A stretch of 45,659 nucleotides of DNA from Akkermansiaceae bacterium. GTDB lineage: Bacteria > Verrucomicrobiota > Verrucomicrobiia > Verrucomicrobiales > Akkermansiaceae. Numbering within the stretch: position 1 is the stretch's first letter; every line of letters begins with the position of its first letter. The translations under genes and the position numbers were made by a program. The notes beneath the pieces were generated by a model. It saw only the letters and a program-made list of their open reading frames with translations, was not told the DNA's origin and searched no databases. The DNA is taken from NCBI GenBank assembly GCA_025354565.1, contig JANXMQ010000018.1, positions 1 to 45,659 on the forward strand. The letters run 5' to 3'. This document shows, piece by piece, positions 25,601-34,643 of the stretch.

Positions 25601-27371
25601 CACCCGCGCGGCCATTCGCACTGGCACCGCTGATCATGCCACGCAGCGTAGTGAGGTCTGAGGAATTCAGCGAAAGTTTCGCCAGTTGAATGGCGGAGTA
25701 ATTGCGCACCACCGGGTCATACTCGCTGAGATTTGCGATCAATTGGGTGGAGGTGTAGGCGGAGCAATCCAGATTATAGGTCGCAGCGGCGATCGCGTTT
25801 GCCACCTTGGTGGAGTCGAGGGTGTTGGCAGGCACGGCGTTTTTGCCGGTGATGTAGAGCCTTTGCAGCGGTAGCGCGTAGGTGAGAATGTAGCTGGCTG
25901 TCGGGTTCAGGCTGTTGTAACTGCTCGCGCCCAGATAGGTGCCGTCCGCCGTAGAGCCTCCGCCATACTGCTCGCCGCCATCATAAACGAACGAGCCATC
26001 GGTGCGGCGTTCCAAATCCAGGTGCCAGCGGATGTTTTTCAAGTATTCCGAAGTAGCGAGTGATCCTCCCATATTGGAACCGAGCGCCCCCCATAGGAAG
26101 CTGAAGCCTTGGCCAGTATGGCCATACTCGCGACCGTTGAAGCCGGCGACTGACATGCGGGTGAAGTATTCGGTTTCCGTGGTGCGTCCGGATTGCATTG
26201 CGTAGATCACCGCGCAGATCGAATCCTTGCCGTTGGATGCATGGTTGTCCGCGCCGGGAGAATGTTCACCGTAGGGAATTGAACCTCGATTGACATACGA
26301 GGCGAAGAAATCCGAGCCATGTTGTATCGCGGGGTCGATCTGCGGATCGACCACCTCACCCGCAGACACGAGAGCTTTCTTGCACATGACCATGGCTAGG
26401 TTGGCGGGTAAACCAGCCTGATTGACTGGACCATAGCCGCCGACCGAGCGATTCCCCGAGCCGTCGGGTCTCAATACGGCAGGGTTGTGACCGAAGGTGC
26501 CAAACATACTTTGGGACTGGGCGATGGTGACGGCAAATTGATGAATGCCGGACAATACGTTAGCATCCCCCGTAATCAGATAATACTCGGAGAGAAACAG
26601 CCCTTCATAGCCCCAAGTCCAAATATCCAAACCCTTTCTGGTGGGTCCCGTGGATGACAGAGAGCGAGCGTAAGTTTGCAAGCGAGTCTGCACCGTGGCG
26701 TAATTGGGATCCCCCGGTGAGACTCCGGCTAACAATGCAAGTCCGTTGACCGCGCCAGAGAAGTCGTCGTTCAGAAGCGAGGGATTGGCGATGACATCGC
26801 TGACCAGCTTGGTGCGAGCGGCGGCGAGGATGGCAGTGGATTTCGGGCAGCTATAGGGAGCGGTGGCGGAGTAGTCTCCCATTATGACCACGGGGATGTT
26901 TTCATCGGTGGTGGTGCCCGCGCGCCAACGTTTCACCCGGAGCATGCCTGCGCCCGTTTTCTCAGCATCGGTGATGGCTGCGCCAAACGTCTTGCGGCAA
27001 TCCGTTGTGAACAGCGGCACGCTCCCACTGCTCCCGGCCATCGCGCCGAGAATCACATCGTCCACGGCGAGCACTGCATTTCCTGGCGTGCTGGCTACAG
27101 TGACGAGGATCTGGCGGCTCTGCGCGGTCTGGAGGCCGTCCTGCCCCACGTTATTGCGGTCGATGTAAATCCACCCACGGAGTCCGGTAGGTCCGAGATT
27201 GTAGGTTTCGCCATAGGGCGGCGAAGAACTGGCATCCGTTTTCAGGGTGGCGATGACGCCAACCGCGGTGAGGTCCGGCTTGGCCGAATAGGCATGCAAC
27301 GGGGAGGAAAAGGCCAACAGCAGCAGAGACATCATGAGGATGACTGCACGAGGAGGCCGCTTGGCGTTCAT
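19626..27371 (-). CDS. Giant exported DUF6288 / PA14 / Ig-like / YDG protein
   Basis: A 2581-residue protein. In order: signal peptide (1-27); PDZ-like then DUF6288-type helical domain (about 35-480; DIWTWGYEGLFLSEYY, GREYGHTGQGFSFLWGALG); HEAT-like region (about 520-860); cadherin-like domain; PA14 domain (about 937-1080; GLTGEYFDNPDF, YMFSTLNSDGVRLYINGV); autotransporter-type beta-strand repeats (about 1185-1505); Ig-like domains around a fibronectin III domain (1508-1785); YDG domains with a 220-residue insert (about 1927-2150); MBG-type domain (about 2285-2375); Ig-like Big_2; and a C-terminal domain with DPDNDGISNLMEFALGG, a calcium-loop motif. It is likely a surface protein with a carbohydrate-binding PA14 and an enzyme-like head. 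The C-terminal domain is shared with the next giant and may direct export. Confidence 0.8.
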   Translation of the reverse strand: MNAKRPPRAVILMMSLLLLAFSSPLHAYSAKPDLTAVGVIATLKTDASSSPPYGETYNLGPTGLRGWIYIDRNNVGQDGLQTAQSRQILVTVASTPGNAVLAVDDVILGAMAGSSGSVPLFTTDCRKTFGAAITDAEKTGAGMLRVKRWRAGTTTDENIPVVIMGDYSATAPYSCPKSTAILAAARTKLVSDVIANPSLLNDDFSGAVNGLALLAGVSPGDPNYATVQTRLQTYARSLSSTGPTRKGLDIWTWGYEGLFLSEYYLITGDANVLSGIHQFAVTIAQSQSMFGTFGHNPAVLRPDGSGNRSVGGYGPVNQAGLPANLAMVMCKKALVSAGEVVDPQIDPAIQHGSDFFASYVNRGSIPYGEHSPGADNHASNGKDSICAVIYAMQSGRTTETEYFTRMSVAGFNGREYGHTGQGFSFLWGALGSNMGGSLATSEYLKNIRWHLDLERRTDGSFVYDGGEQYGGGSTADGTYLGASSYNSLNPTASYILTYALPLQRLYITGKNAVPANTLDSTKVANAIAAATYNLDCSAYTSTQLIANLSEYDPVVRNYSAIQLAKLSLNSSDLTTLRGMISGASANGRAGACQTLGLLQDSTALPLITQRLDKNIELNTWVRAVAAKALRSYTSATMSAQRDPMLTAFIANATDPNAIDWTDPLQTGNGYLSLAIFGNAVPDGSPGNDIQTYTINAAKNLLYPAVKTGLKQPDSYPRTGAGTFCNNRLPITDVEALITDMYQVIQYECEVDRMWSATPRASGIKTMAKYHISEGIPLAVAMLQVPVGFEWGDSEYLIAALNALATYGDAARWTLPTLKGYLLTWDPTSSQYPILVSTIASIEAAITSPAPVAGSTVANSQVLTTTGSMAVTLTGTSPRTLVTFTNVSAPSHGTLTGTAPNLIYTPTVGYTGPDHFTFQTVDNLTTSLPGTVSIIVGTAGTGLTGEYFDNPDFTNLKLTRTDAQINFDWGTGSPDPLIGADTFSARWSGLLLVPETGDYMFSTLNSDGVRLYINGVSVIDDFTNQSTNWNDGASVHLTEGQMVDIQMEYYENTGSAVAKLKWTGPSFAGANGCIISKEWLFNGTGVSNRTPYANSLSINTVKNAPVPITLTGSGGTLTYTILNQPAHGTLTGTAPYVTYTPATDYSGTDGFTFLVNNGSGNSTPASASISIWAGQPVTCIWNAAVSGNWSVGANWTGTAAPASSGQPFYNLNFAPSGTYTVTDDLANGFQLTQMNMGGVVTLAGTNSLSFVANGTLPPQFNQNSASAVTVNTPLSLTAMTSFGGSGSGQVSLNALISGNGGLTKDSPGILWINNFNNTYNGGTVLNSGKVKFPAGSGSVTPHFGTGPLTINSNATLEFNRTYLTNSIFLNGGNVTGGNSFSSVLGGPVAITGITTFGFGTTGGFSITGNISGTGGLTTTGTTQWSMSGTNSYTGTTTIQAGGIRYLVAAAVAPGALNIASGGIANLNYSGTRVIASLTLGEAAMPPGTYGSTASTATNKNDTYFTSTSSGTVTVPPSTTTSLSLTGGSSPSNAGAPLTFTAVVTGSSPTGSVSFYANTTLLGTSTLNGSYQASLSTSNLAVGSYNITARYAGDATNAVSTSAALAVEIISSLPSQPTNLLSSPGNNQVGLTWTISAGANSYYVKRSLTNGGPYTVISNPATASYTDLTATNGITYYYTISAINAAGESINSNQVSIVPAIQPSSTTLVSSPVASGIYGDAVTFTATVSVTGAAATGTVTFKDGTTVLGTGSLSSGSATFATSSLGVGGHSITASYSGDGTYATSVSTSYSYTVAAKSLTITGVTAANKVYDGNTSATLSGGTLTSGLVGAETVTVILGSGAFANPNTGTWAVTASGYALGGANAGNYALSAQPTVPNATITARPIQLSGTRIYDGTSTAAAGILTISNNVDGGNLSLTGSANLAGKDIGVQPVSTMAAAVLVQSASGNTGTSASTSFNVSLTAAPTTGNTLIAVISTRGTAANRVSAIAQAGASWSRASQATNINGTTTEIWYASNVSAAGTTVAITQASLRSAAVVMEYKGVLTASSLDQIGNSTGNNTTTVTGNTPITTQANELWVAGIGFVSSAPTLASLLNSFTSVAIAQSTNNTAGNNVKVYALQRVVTATATASSGGALSTSAQWSGAIVTFKTVTPTTLALTGSVAANYTLAGVSGSVSITPKPLVLTGFTTVTPKSYDGLLAANLTGSALQTAQIAGSGTTADGKPYSGDTVSVTLSGTFNTKDAGTSKAVTSTSILTGAQAGNYALTQPTSLTGTITPAGLSVTANNLGKIYGQIVTFNSGSNQFTSIGLQSGETIGSVTLSCTGGSMAAAAFGSPYLITPSAATGGTFTAGNYSISYLPGTLTIAKADQTISFETLASAHHGDAPISLTATSSSGLTVNYTSSDPTVASVSGNTVTILKAGSTTITASQSGDGNRNPATSVTQPMTVNPMTFSAWAAATAQGLTAGVNNGPMDDPDNDGISNLMEFALGGSPMESSQAILPKLTMTGTTWVFEYDRSNLSLPPTTTQVVEYGNILAGWTSVTVPTSSEGAVTITPGTSAGHVSVALPNLRSQTFVRLKVTAP

Positions 27372-27431
27372 ATTTAGGATGTGATGGCGGATGATGAGTG
27401 ATTTTCTAACTGTGATCTGGAGTCTATCGGT

Positions 27432-30400
27432 TCAAGGCACCGTGACCCTGAGGCGGACGAATGTCTGGTTGCCAAGGTTCGGGATGGTGACGCTCACATG
27501 ATCGGAGGGAGTTCCGGGTGTAATCGTGACGGCAGCGGCACTGGTCGAGGGGATCGTAATCGGCGTCCAACCCGATAGATTGTTGCCGTATTCGACCACT
27601 TGGGTGGTAGCGGGGGGCAGCGCGAGATCACTGCGATCATACTCGAACACCCAAGTGCCACCGGGTTTGGTGAGCTTGGGCAGGATCGCTTGAGAGGACA
27701 CAATCGGAGCGCCGCCGAGTGCGAATTCCATCAGGTTGTTGATGCCGTCATGGTCGGGGTCCATCAGCGGGCCGTCGTTGACGCCGGTGGTTAGTCCTTG
27801 CGTGGGATTGGCTGCCCAATCGGCATAAGGAGAGGAAGACAGGGTGACCGTTACGGTGTAGGTCTTGGTGGTGAGATTCTGGGCGGTGATCGTGTAGGTT
27901 TGCGGGGCGGTGAAATTGCGGGCGACACCTGTGAGTGGTGTGGCCGTGGCGAGCGGTGAGATGGTGAAGGTGGGCACTAGCGACGTCACATCAGTGCCTG
28001 TGGGAACAGTGACGCTGATTGTGCTACCCGATATACTGGAGGCAGTTTGGCCGGGGATGGTGAAAGTCAGGATGTCTTTGGCCGAACTTTGGGCGGCGAG
28101 CAGGTTCATCATGGCTTGGCCCATTTTTTCACCTATATTGAAATAGCTCTCGGCATTCCAGTTCCAGTGGAACCCTTCAGTGCTGGGGCTGGCGTCGGTG
28201 CCGTAGTCATATTGTTTCGTGTCGATGGTGGCGACGGTGCCGGCGAACTCAGGATGGAGCGTCGGGTTGGCCACGGCCTTTTGCGCAGCCACGAGTTGCA
28301 AACCGAGGCTATCGCTATCGACGTTGGCCATGCTGGTGGTGCCGATGACGAAAGGCAGATTGGGCACGCCGAACTCCGTCCGGAAGTCTTTGATGAGATT
28401 GGTCATGTTCGCTTCGTATTCGGCGGTGGCGCCAGCGCTGATGCGGTCATTGTAACCTTGGTGCCAGCCAAAGCCGACGATTTCATAACCGTTCGCCGGG
28501 TTGTAGGAAAAGCCGGACAGTTCCGTGCCGAGGTTGTTCAGGATGGAGTGTACATCAGCGACCATGAAGTTGTAGGCATCGCGCATCGTGTTGATGTTTG
28601 TTAGAGTCGTCGTGCCTGAGCTGGGAGGGCGGAAATTCCATGCCAGGGAGTTGCCACCCCAAGCCGTCTTGATGATTAGGACTGGATCACTCAACTGACT
28701 GCCCGCGACCAAGCCGAAGCCGTATTCCGGCCCGATTTGGCCTGAGCTGGCACCGTTGCCGAAATCGGCGTCGAGATAGCCTTTGCGTGCTTGGGTCGCA
28801 GAGGCGGTTGCGCCGCTGGTGAAATAGGAAACCCAGACGTTGGGCAATGTTTTCCAGCCCGGAACGGTCGTGTTAGAAGTGTTGGCGATGCTGCTGCTAT
28901 CGGCGAGGTAGCCGTATCGGTTCGGATTCTTGTTGAGCATATTCCGCAAGGAGCCCAAGCCGCCGACTAAATTGGTGTTGTTGTAATTGTTAGGATCACG
29001 ACCTTTTTCCACCACTCCTTTGCCCTGCATGTTCGACTGGCCGGCGAGGATGAAGACCTTGAGTTTGCCGTTGCCTGCGGGCGGATTGACGGTTTGGAAC
29101 AGGCTGGTGGCTGTCGTGCTGGGAGCGTTGGTGGCATTTCCCAGATAGCTGGCGGTGATGGGGCGATAACCCACCGACAGACCGCTGGTGGTGAGGGTTG
29201 CTTGGGAAGAGCCGTTGAGCGCGATGGTGCCGAGCAGCGTGGTGTCGTCGTAAAATGCGACGTTTCCGGTGGGTGAGGCTCCGCTGACGGTGGCGGTGAA
29301 GGCTAAGGAAGCGCCAAAGGCCGAGGGGCTGGCTCCAGATGTGCGGGCCAGCGTGGTCGTCGTGGCGGTGCGGGAGTCATTGACAGTTTGAGCGAGCGAA
29401 TTGGAGTAGCCCGCACCGTTGTTGGTGTCGCCGGGATAGATCGCGGTGATGGTATGGGAACCGCCTGCAAGCAAGGTGGTGGTGAAGGTCGCTTGATACG
29501 AGCCATTCAGCGTGCCAGCACCGATCAAAGTAACGCCGTCATAGAAGAACACATTGCCGCTTGGCTGATTTCCGGTGACGGTGGCGGTGAAGGAAATGGC
29601 CGCACCGCCGCTCGATGGGTTGCTGCCGCTGCTGCGGACTATTGCCACCGTGGGCGAAGAGGACAGCGGGCCAACCGTCACCGTGCCGAGGCCGGAAAAG
29701 CGGGTGTCGTCCTTGTTCGTCGCGGATGAAGCGGAAGAGCCGTAAGTCCCGTTAGGCTTCGCGCTGCCAGGGTCGAAAGTCATGGCGGATACTTGGCGGG
29801 TGCCGATGAAATCGAGACTGAGTTTCGCCCCCGTGGTGATGTCGAGTGGACCAGTTCCAAGCGCATCTGAACGGGTGATGGCGAGAGTTCCGACCTGCAC
29901 CTTGGTGCTGCCGGTGTAGGAGTTAGATCCTGATAGAGTCCAGGTTCCTACTCCTGCTTTGGTGATGCTGGTGGCGGTTTGGCCGGAGGTTCCTAACAGG
30001 CTATCACCGATGCTGCCGCTGATTTCGCCTTGGCCAGCGGAGCCGCCGGTATTCGCCTTGGGCGCGTGGGTCAGGGTGAGGGTCTTGCGATTATCCACAC
30101 TGGCAGTGCCGGGAGTGGAGACGTTAGAAGTGAATTTCAACAATCCACTTTGGCCGCGAGTGGTGGAGAGGTAAGCGTTTCCGCCCTGGGTAATCGTGGC
30201 ACCGCCAGTGGTGCCTGCGAGCTTGATCACGCGATCGGTGGTTTCTCCGTTTCCGGTGTAAGTGAGTGAACCGCCGGTGGAGGTGGCACCGAAGGAAATG
30301 GTCCCGTTAGGAGCGGTGGTGGGTGCGCCGAGATTGCTATTGGCCGTGCCGCCGCTGACGCTATTGTACGATGCGATGGACAGGTAACCGGCGTTGATGG

Positions 30401-33400
30401 CGACCGGGCCAGCGAAGGTATTGGCACCGGTGATGGCCAGCACATGGCCGCTATCTCCGGCACCGAGTTTGGTGAAACCTCCCGTGCCGCCGATGTTGCC
30501 GCCGATGCTCATGCTACCGGTGGTCGAGAGATCGATTGAATTCGTGCCGGTGAGGGAGACCGGGCCGTTGAGGTTGGCCGGAAAGCTGTTGCCGTTCGAC
30601 ACGGTCGCGCTGTTGCAATCGAAGGTATTGGTTAGATTGTTATTTCCATTCAAGCTGAGCGAGGTGCCGGAGTTGAGCGTGACGGTGCCTGTGCCGAGAA
30701 GGCTATTGGAAGTGGACCCCAGCACCACGCTGCCCGCGCTGATCAAGGTGCCGCCGCTGTAGGTGTTGGCACCTAACAAATCCATCCGGTAACTGGAGCT
30801 CTTGATCAACTTGCCTGCGCCGGAGACGATGCCATTGAGTTTCACCCCACCGGCACCGGAGCCACCAAATGTTAGATTAGCTCCCAGACTTATAGGGGCA
30901 TCGAAGTTGACGGTGTTGGCGGAGTTTTGATTCACGGTGGGCAGGGTGGTGCCGTTGTTTGTGAAGGTAATGCCGCTGGTTCCAGCGAGTGTGACGGTAG
31001 AGGCGAAATTGGCCTGGTTGAGCAGGAAACCGTTGTTGAGATCGTTGGTGGCGGTGTAGGTACCGGACTGATTGAAATTGAGTGTGTAGGTGGCGAAACC
31101 TGTGGCGGCAGGCCCCGCACCATCGCTGAAATTGTTAGTCCAATTGGCAGCACTGCTCCAGTTGCCAGAAGCGGTGGCCCAGTTGAAGGTGGTTGGCTGA
31201 GGAGCGATGGTGACCGTGATGGTGTAGGTCTTGGTCGAGTTGTCCAACGCGGTGATCGTGTAGGTTTGTGGGGTGGTGAAATTTCGTGCGCTGCCAGAAA
31301 CCGGGCTACCGGTGGCCGCGGGGGAGACGGTGTAGGTCGGAGCCATGCTAGTAACGACGGCATCGTAGGGCACGGTCTTGGTGATGTTAGTGCCGGAAAT
31401 CGTGGCCGCTCCATAAGTCGGGAATGTGAATGTGAGAATGTCCTTGGCCGAACTCGCGCCGACCAGGATTGAGGAAGATGTGCCGGTTTTTCCACCGCTC
31501 GAGGTGGCCGTTAGAGTAATCGTCTCGGGGGTATTGTCGCGAGTGTTGATGGTGAAAGTGCCACTCGTTAGAGTCTTGGTGTTGTCGCCGAATGTGGAAT
31601 CGCCGTTGCTGTCAAACTGCGTGCTGCCACTGCTGGTCATGGTGACCAGCGTGGTGCTGTCGGTGGTCATCGTATTGCCGTAAGCATCGAGTGCAGTCAC
31701 CGTGGTGGGGAATGCGATTCCCGTCACTTGCGGTGAGGAAGCGACGACCGTGTAGGAGGCGATGGCGAGCGGATTGAGGGTCAGGCTGAGTCCCGAGGCA
31801 CTGGCGCCGCTGTTGCTACTTGCTAGGCCGTCGGTGCAATGGAGCGTGGCGGTGCCGGCTTTGAAAGCAGTGATCTGGCCGTTGTTAGATCCGCTGACAT
31901 TGGCGATACCATTGACGAAAGTGAGAGTGGTGTTAGACGTGGCTGCCGAGACCGTCACGGCACGCGAAGTTCCGCTTTTGTCCGTGATGACGGGCGCATT
32001 GTTGCCGGGTGAAGAGGCTAAGCCGTAAAACGAAAGATCGAGATCGCCATTGAGAGCGGTCAACTGGGCACCGCCGGGATCAAATGCAGTGACGGTGAGT
32101 GCGAGGTTGCTGCCGGTCGTGGTGGTCGCGCTGCTGCTACCTGCGACTTGAATCTTGTATGCTCCGGGCTGGGTTAGATTTTTGGTCAGGATGAGCGTGA
32201 TCGAATTGCTGCTGTAAATGGCATAGCCGTAGTAGGAAGTATTGCCGGTGACCGTCACGCTGGCGAAGGTGCCAATGATGCCCGCAGCATTGGCGGTGTG
32301 GACGATTTCCAGGCCGCTGTAGTTTCCGGTTAGTCCGGTGGTATCGATCACCAGGTTGAGATTTCCACAAGCGAAAGTGGGCGTGGCGTGGGTCAATGAG
32401 AGCTTGTCTAACGAGGCGGATGAAGCCGCGACTTTCAGTGTGCTGCTGGTAGCGAACGTGGGGGCCGTGGAACTGGTCAAAGAGAGCGTGGAGCCGCTCG
32501 ATCCCAGCGTCAGCGAGCCAGTGGCATTGACCGTTAGAAGACCGTTGATGGTGCCGCTGCCACCCAATGAAGCACCGGAATTGACAGTAACGTCGGAGGC
32601 CGCGCTGAGGCTGCCGTTCACGAGAAGTGTGCCATTATTGACGGTCGTGGCACCGGAGTAACTGTTGGCTGTGGAAAGGGTTAGCGTTTTGCTGCCCTGC
32701 TTGATCAAGCTGGTAAATCCGCTGATGGCACCCGTGCCGCTGATGCTGTAGTTACGGATCGAATTGTTGACTGTGACGCTAACAGGATTGACGGTCGTGT
32801 TGAGAGTGATGGTGGGATCCGATGAGGCGTAGGTGTCGTCAAACACCACTGGGTCGCCGACGATGACGGTATCGAGATCGAGGTATTTGACCAACGCAGC
32901 GGTTGCATCTTTCCAATTGGAGGTGGAATTGATGTCCCATGTGCCACTGCCAGCGAGTCCCCATTTCAGTGGGAGTTTGGCGGTGCCGGCCACCGTTACA
33001 TTGAGAGTGTTGCCGCTCCAGCTTGCGGTTCCAGTTAGGCCTTGGCCGATGGTGACGGCTGGAATCGTGCCTGTCGGTGCGGTGCCGCCGACGCTGATCA
33101 GGGGATAGACTTGGCCGGAGACCAAATTGGCCGGATCCAGCGTGATGCCTGGAGTGACGGTGAATGTTAAGTTGCCAGTTAGATTGAGCGGGGCCGTGGA
33201 GGCGCTGGGCGTGGTGCTGAAGCCGAATGACAATTTTGGGCTGGTGCCAGCGGTAGTCACGGACTTGGCGGTCCAGCGCTTGGTGTTGTCATCGACACGA
33301 ACCCCGAGGGTCGCACTGGTCACTGTCGCATCGCTGTTGGCAGAACTGCCGCCCGCGATGCCGATCAATTTACCAGCGGTGACGGTGGTCGCACCGCTGT

Positions 33401-34643
33401 AAGTGTTCACACCTGATAGAAACCATGTGCCGCTGTCGCTTTTCGTCACGGCGTTGGCTCCGCTGAAAGTCAAGGTCTGGCTGTTGCCAACGCTTGGTGC
33501 GATCACGGGGGTGCTGAGAGTCAAAGTGCCGATATTTCCTGAAACGACAACGTTCGCGGTGACGTAAGTTCCAGCTGCAATTCCTGTGCCAGAGACTAAG
33601 CTTCCCACGGGAGTAAGTCTGCGGTCGGTGACGATGATGGTAGTCGCACCTGCCGCTGCACCACCAGTGGCGGTTGTGGTGGTCGAGGAAGAGGGAGCAT
33701 CGCCGATAGCACCCGCGAATTCACCCGAACCCGCAGTCGCACCCCGCAGAGCGATGGTCTTTCCAGCAACACCAGTGAAGGTCATATTCGCCGTGAATTT
33801 CATAAGCCCAGTGCCGGATTGAGCGATCGTTGATGTGTTAGAAATGCTTGCCGCCAAATTGATGATGCGGTCGGTGGTGTTTCCCGTGCCCGTGTAGGTG
33901 AATTGACCACCACCGAAGCCACTGCCCATGTTTAGTGTGCCACCCGCGCCCGCCGCGCTGGGGCTGCCGGTCATGCTGATGGTATTGACGCTGACCGTGC
34001 CGTTGTCGAAATCCAGTCCACCGGTGAACGAATTGTTCGGATTGGTGAGGGTTGCCGTTTGTCCATTTGCTCCGGAAATCTGGAGTTTGGCACCACCAAC
34101 TTGGTCGGCGAGGAGACCGTTGAAGGTGAAATTTTTCCCATTTATCTTGACCTGGATGGACGATCCAGAGACCCCGTTGGCATTCACGTTGCCATTGATT
34201 ACCCACGGATTAGCGCCAAGGGTGCAATACCACTGCTGCGTGTTTTTAACAGTCAGCGCCGCGTTAACTGTGATTTGGCTGGTGGACGCTGTTCCTATAT
34301 TAGCTGCAAAACCCGCATTCCCCGATCCATTAAGGACGAGAGTCTGGGAATTTACCGCACCGGCACCAATCGTGTAAGCTGCGAAACTAGGCCCGACGAA
34401 GTTAATCGTATTCACAGTCACGCCGCTGCCGAGATCAATGATTTTACCTCCGGCACCAGCCGCACCTACGAAAGTTGCCGTGTCCGCCGATCCCGGCACT
34501 GGCGTGGCGCTCCAGTTGGCGGTGCTGGTCCAAAGCGCATCGGTGCCTCCGCCAGACCAATTCGCACTGGCAGCATGGGCAGTTGGCAAGGCGGCAGCCA
34601 GCAGCGCCAGCGCGAAGGTTGGGAAAGATGATTTGTGGCCCAT
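27432..34643 (-). CDS. Giant exported beta-strand-repeat protein with SGNH esterase domain
   Basis: A 2403-residue protein. Signal peptide (1-24), then long runs of autotransporter-associated beta-strand repeats (SGANTYSGATTV, KLGAGTW-type units) to about residue 760 and again about 1160-1660, a DUF5018-like domain (about 1070-1150), two Ig-like domains (about 1665-1850), then a sialate-O-acetylesterase-type domain (about 1857-2184): VFILAGQSNMQGKG with the catalytic Ser, KTAWGGNSL with the block-III-like Gly/Asn, GFGWHQGYND, and a His in STEGFHWN. A second DUF5018-like domain and the shared C-terminal domain (DPDHDGINNLMEFALGG) close it. Probably a surface carbohydrate esterase carried on a repeat stalk. 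It begins 60 bases from the stop of the previous giant gene on the same strand. Confidence 0.8.
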   Translation of the reverse strand: MGHKSSFPTFALALLAAALPTAHAASANWSGGGTDALWTSTANWSATPVPGSADTATFVGAAGAGGKIIDLGSGVTVNTINFVGPSFAAYTIGAGAVNSQTLVLNGSGNAGFAANIGTASTSQITVNAALTVKNTQQWYCTLGANPWVINGNVNANGVSGSSIQVKINGKNFTFNGLLADQVGGAKLQISGANGQTATLTNPNNSFTGGLDFDNGTVSVNTISMTGSPSAAGAGGTLNMGSGFGGGQFTYTGTGNTTDRIINLAASISNTSTIAQSGTGLMKFTANMTFTGVAGKTIALRGATAGSGEFAGAIGDAPSSSTTTTATGGAAAGATTIIVTDRRLTPVGSLVSGTGIAAGTYVTANVVVSGNIGTLTLSTPVIAPSVGNSQTLTFSGANAVTKSDSGTWFLSGVNTYSGATTVTAGKLIGIAGGSSANSDATVTSATLGVRVDDNTKRWTAKSVTTAGTSPKLSFGFSTTPSASTAPLNLTGNLTFTVTPGITLDPANLVSGQVYPLISVGGTAPTGTIPAVTIGQGLTGTASWSGNTLNVTVAGTAKLPLKWGLAGSGTWDINSTSNWKDATAALVKYLDLDTVIVGDPVVFDDTYASSDPTITLNTTVNPVSVTVNNSIRNYSISGTGAISGFTSLIKQGSKTLTLSTANSYSGATTVNNGTLLVNGSLSAASDVTVNSGASLGGSGTINGLLTVNATGSLTLGSSGSTLSLTSSTAPTFATSSTLKVAASSASLDKLSLTHATPTFACGNLNLVIDTTGLTGNYSGLEIVHTANAAGIIGTFASVTVTGNTSYYGYAIYSSNSITLILTKNLTQPGAYKIQVAGSSSATTTTGSNLALTVTAFDPGGAQLTALNGDLDLSFYGLASSPGNNAPVITDKSGTSRAVTVSAATSNTTLTFVNGIANVSGSNNGQITAFKAGTATLHCTDGLASSNSGASASGLSLTLNPLAIASYTVVASSPQVTGIAFPTTVTALDAYGNTMTTDSTTLVTMTSSGSTQFDSNGDSTFGDNTKTLTSGTFTINTRDNTPETITLTATSSGGKTGTSSSILVGASSAKDILTFTFPTYGAATISGTNITKTVPYDAVVTSMAPTYTVSPAATGSPVSGSARNFTTPQTYTITALDNSTKTYTITVTIAPQPTTFNWATASGNWSSAANWTNNFSDGAGPAATGFATYTLNFNQSGTYTATNDLNNGFLLNQANFASTVTLAGTSGITFTNNGTTLPTVNQNSANTVNFDAPISLGANLTFGGSGAGGVKLNGIVSGAGKLIKSSSYRMDLLGANTYSGGTLISAGSVVLGSTSNSLLGTGTVTLNSGTSLSLNGNNNLTNTFDCNSATVSNGNSFPANLNGPVSLTGTNSIDLSTTGSMSIGGNIGGTGGFTKLGAGDSGHVLAITGANTFAGPVAINAGYLSIASYNSVSGGTANSNLGAPTTAPNGTISFGATSTGGSLTYTGNGETTDRVIKLAGTTGGATITQGGNAYLSTTRGQSGLLKFTSNVSTPGTASVDNRKTLTLTHAPKANTGGSAGQGEISGSIGDSLLGTSGQTATSITKAGVGTWTLSGSNSYTGSTKVQVGTLAITRSDALGTGPLDITTGAKLSLDFIGTRQVSAMTFDPGSAKPNGTYGSSASSATNKDDTRFSGLGTVTVGPLSSSPTVAIVRSSGSNPSSGGAAISFTATVTGNQPSGNVFFYDGVTLIGAGTLNGSYQATFTTTLLAGGSHTITAIYPGDTNNGAGYSNSLAQTVNDSRTATTTTLARTSGASPSAFGASLAFTATVSGASPTGNVAFYDDTTLLGTIALNGSSQATLTTSGLSVGYRPITASYLGNATNAPSTTATSLFQTVNPPAGNGKLKVFILAGQSNMQGKGVVEKGRDPNNYNNTNLVGGLGSLRNMLNKNPNRYGYLADSSSIANTSNTTVPGWKTLPNVWVSYFTSGATASATQARKGYLDADFGNGASSGQIGPEYGFGLVAGSQLSDPVLIIKTAWGGNSLAWNFRPPSSGTTTLTNINTMRDAYNFMVADVHSILNNLGTELSGFSYNPANGYEIVGFGWHQGYNDRISAGATAEYEANMTNLIKDFRTEFGVPNLPFVIGTTSMANVDSDSLGLQLVAAQKAVANPTLHPEFAGTVATIDTKQYDYGTDASPSTEGFHWNWNAESYFNIGEKMGQAMMNLLAAQSSAKDILTFTIPGQTASSISGSTISVTVPTGTDVTSLVPTFTISPLATATPLTGVARNFTAPQTYTITAQNLTTKTYTVTVTLSSSPYADWAANPTQGLTTGVNDGPLMDPDHDGINNLMEFALGGAPIVSSQAILPKLTKPGGTWVFEYDRSDLALPPATTQVVEYGNNLSGWTPITIPSTSAAAVTITPGTPSDHVSVTIPNLGNQTFVRLRVTVP

